Source: Pipra filicauda (Eukaryota > Chordata > Aves > Passeriformes > Pipridae). Taken from it: 64,000 bases of DNA. The translations under genes and the position numbers were made by a program. The notes below the pieces were generated by a model. That model worked only from the letters and a program-made list of their open reading frames with translations, was not told the origin of the DNA and ran no database searches. Numbering within the stretch: the stretch's first letter is position 1; each line of letters opens with the position of its first letter. This document shows positions 25,916-39,464 of this stretch, in pieces. The stretch covers positions 992,001 to 1,056,000 of the forward strand of contig NW_024103873.1 of assembly GCF_003945595.2 (NCBI RefSeq), written 5' to 3'.

Positions 25916-26124
25916 GTGCTGCTGCTCCCATGGGTGATGCACCTTCCCTGGGCAGCACAGGCAGGGCCTTCCCCAGCCTCGAGCAGAACATGGGATTTCA
26001 CACACTCATCTAGACCAGGGATGTCAGCTCTCCTCATCAGCCTTGGGCTCTCCCAGGCAAACAGCACCGAGAGAAGCACTGCTGGTTATTGAGAGTGAGG
26101 AAACGGCTGCAGCGCGTCCGGCAG

Positions 26125-26361
26125 CACCCAGGGCCAGCACAGAGCACCCAGGGCCAGCACAGAGCACCCAGGGCCAGCACAGAGCACCCAGGGCCAGCAC
26201 AGAGCCAGCACAGAGCACCCAGGGCCAGCACAGAGCACCCAGGGCCAGCACAGAGCACCCAGGGCCAGCACAGAGCCAGCACAGAGCACCCAGGGCCAGC
26301 ACAGAGCCAGCACAGAGCATCCAGGGCTAGCACAGAGCACCCAGAGCCAGCACAGAGCCAA
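26125..26361 (+). repeat. GC-rich minisatellite with 20-bp and 31-bp units
   Basis: Ten CACCCA (one CATCCA) cores start at 26125, 26145, 26165, 26185, 26216, 26236, 26256, 26287, 26318 and 26338. The basic unit is CACCCAGGGCCAGCACAGAG. The 31-bp steps are that unit plus an extra CCAGCACAGAG. Spacing runs 20,20,20,31,20,20,31,31,20. All six frames stay open through it, so the Cys/Trp-rich or Gln-rich frames here are artefacts. Confidence 0.95.
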
Positions 26362-26383
26362 TTCAAACCCCCAACATCTGCAC

Positions 26384-26481
26384 AAAATCACAGGATCATT
26401 AAGGTCAGCAAAGACCTCCAAGACCAAGTCCAAGCCCTGCCCAAACACCCCATGCACTCTGAACCACATCGAGAAGTGCGA
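26384..26481 (-). mobile_element. CR1 LINE 3'-end fragment
   Basis: AAAATCACAGGATCATTAAG, then AAAGACCTCCAAGACCAAGT, CAAGCCCTGCCCAAACACCC and a GAAGTGCGAC word. It is the AAGACCTCCAAGATCA type and lies directly beside the 20/31-bp minisatellite. Confidence 0.75.
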
Positions 26482-29400
26482 CATCTGCTCATTTCTCAAA
26501 CACAAATGTTGGAGTTGCATTTCCATGTTTAACCTGTTTCATCTCTATTTCATTTACACAACAAAATAAATGCAAAGTCTTTTGCTGATAATTAAATAAT
26601 TTGTTTTTTTACCAACCTTTTGGTATTAACACCCCAAAAATGCTGTGAACAGGGACTACTACAGGAAAACACCATAATTTGCCATCACACGACACAGGAC
26701 CAGCCAAGGGATCTGCCTGGAAAGAGGGTGGGGCACCATCAACAGGAGGTTTCTGTTTAAATAAGGGCATTGGTAGCGTGTTCAAATAATGATGACAGTC
26801 TCCATTATAAGATTCATTTTAGATTGAAAATATATAAATCTTGAAACACCAAAGGGAAAGGGAGCAGAACAGCCTGAGCTATAAAGTGCCTGTATACACC
26901 TCTATACATCTTCCCAACGTCCTGCCTGTACATGGAAACCACTTAAAGTGCAGTATTGCAGCTCATCCTTCCAGCTCAGGTACCCTTTGGATACAGTACA
27001 GCAAATAGTACTTCAAACACTGCCTTGATAAATAACTTTCCCAGGAACATGCAGGGGGAAGACTGAGAACTCCATTGATCATCATTCCCTCCCTGCTGTG
27101 ACTCTGCAAGGGGGAACACACACACCCCCCATTAGAGGGGTTTGCTCCTCTCATTGACCTTTGCCTCCTACACAAGGAGCTGCAGAGGGGAGGGCTCAGA
27201 CATCTTCAGGGACAGACCAGGGAGTGTTTTGGCATGCCCAGAAGGTCACTAGCAGGGCATGAAAGCCATCTTCCACAAGTGTGGAGGGTTCGGGGTGTTT
27301 GTCATCCTCAGTTGTCTGAGGAAGGAGAAGGAATGAAGGAGGCAGGGGAGGCGCGTGATGGAAGAGGCATCTCCGAATTATTTATGTGCTGCTACTCCCC
27401 CACGGCTGGGAAAGCTGTTCTTTGCATTAGCACAAAGTGAAAAGGGACTGTGAAGTATGGAAGGTACAAGATGAGGCAATATTTTGTATTTCCTCCTGGG
27501 ATACAGGATTTCAGTGACAGAAACTGGAATAACTTACTGCATCCCATTATATATTACCCTTCAGATGAAGAGACACATTTAGAGCTGGTCCCAAGTGAAG
27601 TCCCAACAAATTCATCCTACTTTGCACAACAGACATATCCCATGGGAAAATCTCAGTGTAATCACACCATCTCTATTTTCCACGGGGAAAGTCAAAATGA
27701 CAGCAGGGGCATCCTCTGCAGGAGGCTTTTATGACATTCATTCCATTCCTTCAGGAAAGCTGACAACATGCCTTGCACCACACACTGGAACAGGCACAGG
27801 AGTCAGGATGGGAGCCAGGATTCACAGGCTCCACATCTCCCCCCAGGAAGGCTGGGAGGCACAAGGGAGGAGCTTGGTGAGAGCAAAGGCACTCGGAGGG
27901 AAACCTCTAGGAAGCCTGGTTTCCCTGCCCCCAGCAGAAAGAAGGGAGTTGGGGAAGAATTTCTGTCTTATCTTGCAGAAGTTTTAAGTTTTTACAATCC
28001 AAGTCAATTCTGTTCCTGAAATCGGTGGTTTTGGTGTGTTTCCAGCCCACTCCCTTGGCAAATCTTCCTTACTCAGGGATAACTTTCCCCTGCCCATGGC
28101 TCAGCCTTTGAACCCCCCACCATTTCTATCTATTTTCATTTTACAGCTTTTCATCTCTCCTTCTCCTCTTCATCCCTCTCTTGCCCTTTCCACGGACCTG
28201 TTCCTTTTATTGTTCACTAAACCCAAATTCTCTCCCCTTCTCCTCCCCAAAACACCACCTTCTGCACTTCAAGGGTACCTTCTCCTCAGGCTTCCTAATG
28301 CACATTAACAAACTTAGTCCATTCCCAATATTTCCATCATTTCTTCACCCATTTCTCTCCTCCCCAGCAGAACTTGGCTGCAGAACAAACACCAACGCTC
28401 CTGCTCCTCCGACTGCACCATCCTGCTGTCCTTCCCAGGAGGAACCATTACCCTTGAGATGCAGAAATCCTGCCAAAGAACAAATGAAAGCACCTGGATT
28501 GGGATGAAAAACTTACTGAACCTGCACCAAACACCATCTTCCCCTCTGCATCCCAGGGCCAAACACAGGAGCATCCCCTGGGGGTGTCCAACTTCCCTGG
28601 GACAAACAAAAGCTCAACACTGCATTTCTCTGCTTTGGATTAACCAGGACTTCACCACCCACTTCTGTCCAGCTGACCCGTGTGACCCCTCTCCCATCCC
28701 AGGAAGGTTTATTAAATCTGGGGGAACATTTTTAAAGGACACTGGTGGTTATTTGCTCAGCAACAAGAATTGCCTATTTCAATTTTATTCTGTCCTTGAG
28801 ATGCAATCTCCACATGGTCAATAAATGCCATAAAAAGGCAGATATTTATCAATAAAGTGGCTGAGGCTGTAGCAGGAACAGCAGCCTGTTCCAGCTCTCC
28901 AGAAGCAGCTGGGTGAGATCAGTGGCAGGACAGGGTGGAATTTGGGTGTGCCAGGATGGGGCTGGGCTCAGGTGCCACGTGAGCAGGCACAAAGGCAATC
29001 ATCCTCTCACATCTCTACCTCTTTCCTTCTCCCCAGCTCTATCTGATTGATTTTTCCTGAGTCTATGGAGAAGAAGGAATTACTCAGCCCCTGCTGATCC
29101 CATCCCAGAATGCCCACCTTGGACTGAGGCTCCTGCTGCTTCAGTGCCACCAGGGGCACATCCAAACCCTGAGTTCCCTGTGCCCAGCAGCTTCCCTGCT
29201 CTCCTGAAGGAGATCATAAGGACCCTGTAAAGCTACACCAGGTGTTTATCTTCTAATGATGACAAGAGAAAAGAAAATACATCTATCACATGGATACCAG
29301 TGATTGCAAGTTTTTTTTAAAATTCAAATTCTTTAACAACGCACATATATTTGGTGCCAACACTCCCTGTGGAGGCAAGAGAGAGAAGTAGATGCTTCCA

Positions 29401-31689
29401 AAGGGCAGCTCAGATCTCATCACTCTTCTTTACTGCTCAGGGAACGGAGCCAGCCAGCCCAGGACATCTGTTATGTCTGAGGGAGGAAGAGCCCTCGCTA
29501 AAGAGATGGAGATTGCATTCCCAGTGTTTGGATAATCTAAACACACAGGCTGGTGCCTTGAGGGTTTTTGAACACCTAAGCCAGGCAGATAATGAGTTTT
29601 ATCCAATATCAAGTCAGAAGCCCAGACATCACCTTAAGGACATCCCCCATGCACTGCTTCAAGGGACAGCACTTCCCACAAGTGAGGGAAAAGGCACAGC
29701 AGCACTGGCCATGCACACAGTGACACAGTCACTTTGCTTTTCCGCTCTCAGAGGTACCATCCAGCTCCAAATGCAACCCAAACCACCCTCGAGGATCGAG
29801 GCAAGTGCATCTCCAGGCAGATCACTTACAATTAAAAGGAAACCCTATTAGCCCTGACAGACTGCAGCACAGCCCAGGCTGCTGCAGCTTCACACAGCAA
29901 TTGCTCCTGATTATTTTTTTCTGAAATGATAAAACATTCGTTATTTGACAATAGGAAAGAGAATAATAGATTTCACGACAATATTATTCAACATATCTTC
30001 ACTGCACACCAAAAGGACACAGTCATGAATATTTGGGAAAAGTAGAAAAATGGAAAACACTTGAAGTGTTGGGATATAAATGACTTGATTTTATGAGTGG
30101 TTTATGTATTTGGTTTGGCTGTATTTGATCAAGAAAACAGGCTCTCAAGAGATTGAATAAAGGGCATTCCCATCAGAAAGCAGAATCACTGAACACAACC
30201 CACGACAAAGGGACAGCCCTGCACTGCAGCCCCTCCATCCCCAAGACCTCCATCCCCTCCTGCCAACACTGACCCCACACAGGAGGGGTCTGCAGGACCA
30301 GGAATTCACTGGGAAAACTCCCTGAGCCTCGAACCACCTTCTATCCTCAAATTCCAGGAATGCCCTCCAAAGAGCCAAGACATGCTAAAAACCACATGAA
30401 CACAAGTGGTTTCCTCAGGCTGCACTTCAAACCCAGATTTCTGGACCAGTCTGTCACCACACAGGCTCAGCTGCTCTGCCTGAAGTGCTGCAGGATTTCT
30501 GCCCCTGGATTCTGGCAGAGGCAGATCAGTGAACACTGGCTGTTCCTCCAGCTCAATGAAGCCATCAGGGTGGACAGCACACCACCTTATCCCATCACCT
30601 TCCAAGCAATGACTTATCCCAATTTCCATCTGAGCAGTGGCTCTGTTAACAGCTGGGTTTGTGAGCTGCCACAAGGAACAGAGATCAGAGACCCTCAATT
30701 TGGGGCATCACTGGGTGATGGGCATCACTCACTGCCAGCATCTCGTGCTAAAACTCCCCTAAAACATCCTGTTTGTTCTTTATTACCATGGCCAACACAA
30801 TCTCTGCCCAGCACAGGGATTCCATTAACCTTTTTCACCTTCCCTTCTCATTTTTGGGTTCAAACTCTGAGTTATGCTATGAAGTGACTGCTCCCTGCAA
30901 TGAGTGTTCCAAACCCTTGAGTAGGGCTTCAGTGGATCAAGAGAAAAACTAGAGATGTTTCATTAGCACCAGAATGTAAGAGAAAAGGGAAATAGAGCAG
31001 GATTTTCTGGTTGGCACCAGGAATCATTTCTCCATTGGAGACAGACAGAGGAGTCTCCTCTCCCCTCTGAAGCACAGACAGTTGTACAACCCCCTCGTGC
31101 AGTGACTCCACTCTCTCCTGTTCCCCAGCACTGATTTGTGCTAATGGAATTCCCAACAGACAGCATAAAAATTAAGTTCTATTACAAAAATGCAGATTGA
31201 GGATCAGAGCAGGCAGCTGAGCAGACCTAGAGGAGCCCACGAGAGCTCTGTGAATCACTGAGGGATGACAGAGCAGCTCCTGGCTCTCACCAGTGTCAGT
31301 CCCATCAGCAGAGGAACTGAATTAGAGCAGAGTCTGATGATACTCCACGCTGAAAGTGTCACAGAAAGCACCAGGAGATGACTCAGATCACCAAAAACCC
31401 ACATCAAAGGACTCAGTTCTTCTGAGAAGCACAAGTCAGTGTAGAAAACAAATAACAAAGTTCTGGGAAAGGCTGTTGTATTTCCAATTTTCAGTGGGTA
31501 AAGGGGCTTAAGACACTCTTTGTTACAAATAAAAAACCCATAGACAATAATTTCTGCAGGAGCTACTTAATTGTATGTCATTACTTTGTAAAAAAACCCA
31601 ATGAATTTAGAGAGGATAATATTTAATGCACAGATTACAATGCATTGCAAAACAGTGGTTCATCAGATTCTGGGGGAGTGACACACAGA
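26482..31689. other. Intronic sequence, CR1-free for 5.2 kb
   Basis: 28036-28375 is strikingly pyrimidine-rich on the plus strand and ends CTCCTCCCCAGCAG, which resembles a splice acceptor on that strand but is followed by no convincing exon. A+T-rich patches occur at 26540-26620 and 29900-30120. Nothing else recognised. Confidence 0.55.
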
Positions 31690-31925
31690 GTCACAGAATA
31701 TCCTGAGCTGGGAGGGACCCACAAGGACCATCCAGTCCAACCCCTGGCCCTGCACAGACACCCCAACAATCCCACCCTGTCCCTCAGAGTGTTGTCTAAA
31801 CCCTCCTGGAGCTCTGGCAGCCTTGGGGCTGTGCCCACTGCCCTGGGGAGCCTGGTCAGTGCCAACCACCCTCTGGGGGAAGAACCTTTCCCTGAGATCC
31901 AACCTGACCCTGCCCTGGCACAGCT
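31690..31925 (-). mobile_element. CR1 LINE 3' fragment, type beginning GAGCTGGGAGGGACC
   Basis: GTCACAGAATATCCTGAGCT, GGGAGGGACCCACAAGGACC, CAACCCCTGGCCCTGCACAG, CTCCTGGAGCTCTGGCAGCC, CCCACTGCCCTGGGGAGCCT and GAAGAACCTTTCCCTGAGAT. By eye it is nearly identical to 38331-38560, so both are fairly young. It is 5'-truncated just after TGCCCTGGCACAGC. Confidence 0.92.
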
Positions 31926-32127
31926 TCACTTGTCAGACAGAAGGACACCGTGCCCCACACAGGGGTACCCATGTGGACACACACATGGGTTTCAGTACCA
32001 AGGGTAAAGCTGGGAAAAAAAAGATCAAGAAATTCAAATTCATATTGAGAAATAGTAAAGAAATACTGTTCAGTAGCACTGCTGGGGAAAAAAAAAATCT
32101 ACTTGTGAGGGCAAGAAGGACTGAAAA

Positions 32128-32208
32128 TCACAGAAACAAAGAATAGTTTGAGTGTGAAGGGATCTTAAAGATCACCTATTTCCAAGCCCCTACCATGGGC
32201 AGGGAACC
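32128..32208 (-). mobile_element. CR1 LINE 3'-end fragment (short, diverged)
   Basis: TCACAGAAACAAAGAATAGT, then GAAGGGATCTTAAAGATCAC, CTATTTCCAAGCCCCTACCA and TGGGCAGGGAACC. The match to the GGTTGGAAGGGACC type is clear but worn. It sits just before the 31-bp minisatellite. Confidence 0.8.
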
Positions 32209-32249
32209 ATGAGAGGGGTCCCCTTTCTGCCCTGGTTTGAAGGTTCTGA

Positions 32250-32455
32250 CCCTGAGCACACTCAGCTCTGGGGTTTGTGTCCCTGAGCACCCCCAGCTCT
32301 GGGGTTTGTGTCCCTGAGCACACTCAGCTCTGGGGTTTGTGTCCCTGAGCACCCCCAGCTCTGGGGTTTGTGTCCCTGAGCACCCCCAGCTCTGGGCTTT
32401 GTGTCCCTGAGCACCCCCAGCTCTGGGCTTTGTCCCTGAGCACCCCCAGCTCCTG
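32250..32455 (+). repeat. 31-bp minisatellite, 7 units
   Basis: Units begin with CCCTGAGCAC at 32250, 32281, 32312, 32343, 32374, 32405 and 32434. Each holds CAGCTCTGGGG/CTTTGTGT. Units 1 and 3 carry CACACTCAG and units 2 and 4-7 carry CACCCCCAG. The last step is 29 bp, having lost a GT pair. It follows a worn CR1 tail at 32128-32208. Confidence 0.95.
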
Positions 32456-33849
32456 CAGTGATGCCACCCCAGCTCACCCAGATGTTCTGCCCTTGCGTAA
32501 GAGGCGCCTGCAGGATCACGGAGACTGAGGAATTACAGAAATGAATATTTCAGAAAAGGAGGAGAAAAGAAGATAAAGAGACCGTCACAAGTGTTGTGCT
32601 CTCTGTGCTAAGGTGGCTTAGGGCTGATTCTCCTTCCTGCTCTGCCGAGGCTTTAACGAACGGCACCGACCGAAAGTCTTCAGGAGAAACTTCAGTGCAC
32701 GAGTCACATCAGCACAGTGCACAGGAGCTGTAATCTCCTTTGAGCTCGTCTTGAGCACTCAGAGAAAGGCACCAAGCTTTTCCAGACTCTTTCTGCTCTA
32801 GCCTTTCCAAGAAGCTGGGAGCATCCTCTCCTCAGCGTGGAGATCCAGCCCCTGCCTGACGGACAGGCAGCTCTGCAGGAACAGCTCTGGTCCTGCAGAC
32901 ACAGCTCGTGCTCAGAGCCAGCCTGGCTGGGCAGGAGCTCTGGTCTCTGGGATCAGGCTGGCTCAGGGAGCCGTGGGAAGGCAGAGGGAAGAGATGAAGG
33001 TGGCAGACACAGTCTTGCAGCTCCGGGCATCCCCCTCCTCCCCCGCGAGTGCTGCAGCGGGGTGAGGGAGCACCGAGGGCTGCTCAGAGCACAGCCAGGG
33101 TGCTGGGGTGTGAAACGGGCCACTGGGGGAGAGAAAGCCTTAATAAATGCACTCCAGATCTTTCATTTATCTGTTAGGAGGCATTCAAGTGGTCTTTTGC
33201 TAACGACTTCAATATATATATTTCTTACAGATAGCAATTAACCTTCTGGTACAGATTAATCTTTTTAAAAAAATCAAAGATGAATTAATCTTTGAAATTC
33301 AAGTATTCAGTAGTTTCATTAATAATCTGAAATTGTCCTTTAGGTTTTCCATAATTAGACCATTCCCCTAATTTATTAATCCCACAGACTGCAGAGCATG
33401 TTTCAAATCTTCATCTCCTGCCACAATGACATATTCAAACTCGCTTGAAGTGCTCATAATAAAAGTCACTTTGTGAAGAATTATTAACTCAGAGGATCAA
33501 GCAAAGTCTTTATATGCTAAAGCATATTTGAAAACTAAGCAGGGGTAGCACTTTCTACTCATCCTGAGATTTCCTAAGATCCTGGCTGATCAGAAACAAG
33601 TTGGGATAAAACACTGAATTTAGATAATTAGCTCGCTGCAGACTCGAGGCCAGAGATAATAAATGTGCTGGTACCTATGGACTAAATCTTCCTTTCTGCC
33701 TAAAGAACCTCATTATGAGCTACAAGACAATTGTCTGGGAGGTGATGACGCCTGTGCTCTGTGGCGTGCCTCAAATTTGGGACCAAATGCCTCCTCCTGG
33801 GGCTGCTCCTGGCAGCTCCCCTGGTCATGCAGGGAGAACCAGCACAAGG
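32456..33849. other. Intronic sequence with an A+T-rich, TAAT-rich island
   Basis: 32600-33130 is G+C-rich with some CpG (GGCACCGACCGAAAGTC, CCCCCGCGAGTGCTGCAGCG). 33180-33660 switches abruptly to A+T-rich sequence with many TAAT words and the inverted repeat at 33274. No exon seen. Confidence 0.55.
33274..33295. other. Perfect 8-bp inverted repeat of TCF/LEF-like words
   Basis: TCAAAGAT (33274-33281), a GAATTA loop and ATCTTTGA (33288-33295) form a perfect inverted repeat. Each arm contains the ATCAAAG/TTCAAAG word recognised by TCF/LEF factors. A third GATTAATCTTTT lies 20-30 bp before it. The match is visible; binding is speculation. Confidence 0.45.
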
Positions 33850-33908
33850 AGCTCTGCTCCAACACCTCTCCCAGCTCTGCTCCAACACCTCTCCCAGCTC
33901 TGCTCCTC
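33850..33908 (+). repeat. 23-bp tandem repeat, about 2.5 copies
   Basis: AGCTCTGCTCCAACACCTCT plus CCC is repeated with starts at 33850, 33873 and 33896; the third copy stops at CTCTGCTCC. It abuts the CR1 fragment at 33912 where that element's 3' end should be. Confidence 0.9.
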
Positions 33909-33911
33909 ATG

Positions 33912-34150
33912 GCCCCAAGTGCCATATATCCAAATGCTTTTGAGCACTTCCAGGGCTGGTCACTCCACACTGCCCTGAGCAGCTGTGCCAGGGCTGGATA
34001 ATACTTTCAGTGAAGAGACCTTCACGAACACCCCACCTGACTCTCCCCTGGTGCCCCTCGGGGCTGTTCCCTCTCCTCCTGCCCTTTCTTCCCTGGGAGC
34101 AGAGCCTGACTCCCCCCCCCAGCTCCCCCCTCCTGACAGGGGGTTGTGAG
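33912..34150 (-). mobile_element. CR1 LINE internal-3' fragment lacking the extreme 3' end
   Basis: It starts at GGCCCCAAGTGCCATATATC and runs through CACTTCCAGGGCTGGTCACT, CAGCTGTGCCAGGGCTGGAT, TTCCCTCTCCTCCTGCCCTT and a poly-C run, ending at GACAGGGGGTTGTGAG. The usual tail and GGAAAAGCC segment are missing, replaced by the 23-bp repeat at 33850-33908. Confidence 0.85.
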
Positions 34151-38330
<4,180 letters not shown>

Positions 38331-38940
38331 TCACAGAATCATAGAATTCCCTGAGCTGGGAGGGACCCACAAGGACCATCCAGTCCAACCCCTGGCCATG
38401 CACACCCCAACAATCCCACCCTGTCCCTGAGAGCGTTGTCCAAACCCTCCTGGAGCTCTGGCAGCCTTGGGGCTGTGCCCACTGCCCTGGGGAGCCTGGT
38501 CAGTGCCAGCCACCTTCTGGGGGAAGAACCTTTCCCTGAGATCCAGCCTGACCCTGCCCTGTCCCAGCTCCAGCCGTTCCCTGGGTGCTGTCCCTGCTCA
38601 CCCAGAGCAGAGCTGGAGCTGCCCCTCGGGAGGAGCCGCAGACCCTGCTGGGCTCTGACCTCAGTCTCGTCTCCAGCTGGACACACCAAGTGCCCTCAGC
38701 TGCTCCTTGTGTGGCCCCTCAGACCCTTCCCCACCCCTGTGTCCCTCCTTTGGACACTCTCCAACAGCTTTAGATGTTTCCTTTATTGTGATACCCCAAA
38801 CTGCCCCCAGGACTGGAGGAGAGGCCACCCCAGGGCAGAGCAGAGGGACAATCCCCTCCCTCACCCAGTGATGCTGGGCTGGTGCCCCCAGGGCAGGACT
38901 GGCCCTCCTGGCTGCCAGGGCACTGCTGGCAGTGAGCAGA
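38331..38940 (-). mobile_element. Longest CR1 LINE copy in the window, about 610 bp
   Basis: The reversed tail TCACAGAATCATAGAATTCC opens it. The first 230 bp match 31690-31925. Beyond that it reads on through CTCCAGCCGTTCCCTGGGTG, GAGCTGGAGCTGCCCCTCGG, a GGACACTCTCCAACAGC stretch, CCCCAGGACTGGAGGAGAGG, AATCCCCTCCCTCACCC and CTCCTGGCTGCCAGGGCACT. These are order-conserved CR1 segments. The far end near 38940 is approximate. I see no intact reverse transcriptase frame. Confidence 0.9.
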
Positions 38941-39293
38941 GCTGGGGCTGTCACTGCTGGAGATGTGGATGGAGATGTCACTGGGCAGGGCCGTGTCCCT
39001 GCTCTGCAGCTGCACAGGAGCTGATCAGGCTGAAAGCTGGGCTGCCTTGGGTCTGCAGTGCAAGGCAGCAGTTGTCTCCAAAAGCCTTGCCAGATTTGTT
39101 TTACATCTGGGGCTCGTGGACAGCAAGACTTTAGAGTGCTCCAGTCACAGAAGATTAAAGAAGTTCCAGCTGAAGCTGCTGGAGGAGCCCAGAGGGTGCT
39201 GACCATGGGGATGGATGGACTCGCTCAGCACTTTGCCCAGGGGCAGCAAAGCTGGGGCAGCTCTCAGAGTGATTACAACAACTGATCAGTCCT

Positions 39294-39464
39294 GAGGCCC
39301 TGGCACAGCATCCCAGAGCAGCTGTGGCTGCCCCATCCCTGGAAGTGTCCAAGGCCAGGTTGGACGGGGCTTGGAGCAACCTGGGCTGGTGGAAGGTGTC
39401 CCTGCCCAGGGCAGGATGGGCTTTAAGGTCCCTCCAAACCCAAACCAGTCTGGGATTCTGTGAT
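39294..39464 (+). mobile_element. CR1 LINE 3'-end fragment
   Basis: GAGGCCCTGGCACAGCATCC, CAGCTGTGGCTGCCCCATCC, GGCCAGGTTGGACGGGGCTT, GGAAGGTGTCCCTGCCCAGG and TTTAAGGTCCCTCCAAACCC, with the tail CTGGGATTCTGTGATC. It is sense oriented and opposes the copy ending at 38940. Confidence 0.92.

Larger units (their letters stand above)
24271..26124. other. Intronic sequence between a CR1 and a minisatellite
   Basis: It holds the T15 run, then A+T-rich sequence at 24840-25080, and G+C-richer DNA from 25510 with an imperfect GCCCCTGCCAGGCT duplication near 25550 and the 16-bp repeat at 25868. No exon seen. Confidence 0.55.

Noticed and set aside
26125..26361. Possible CRISPR array because of regularly spaced short repeats
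   Set aside because: The units are contiguous with no unique spacers, and the genome is vertebrate. The same applies to 32250-32455.
26024..26532. Cys/Trp/Leu-rich and Gln/His-rich repetitive frames that look like a membrane or fibrous protein
   Set aside because: They are the six-frame reading of the 20/31-bp minisatellite; such arrays stay open in all frames.
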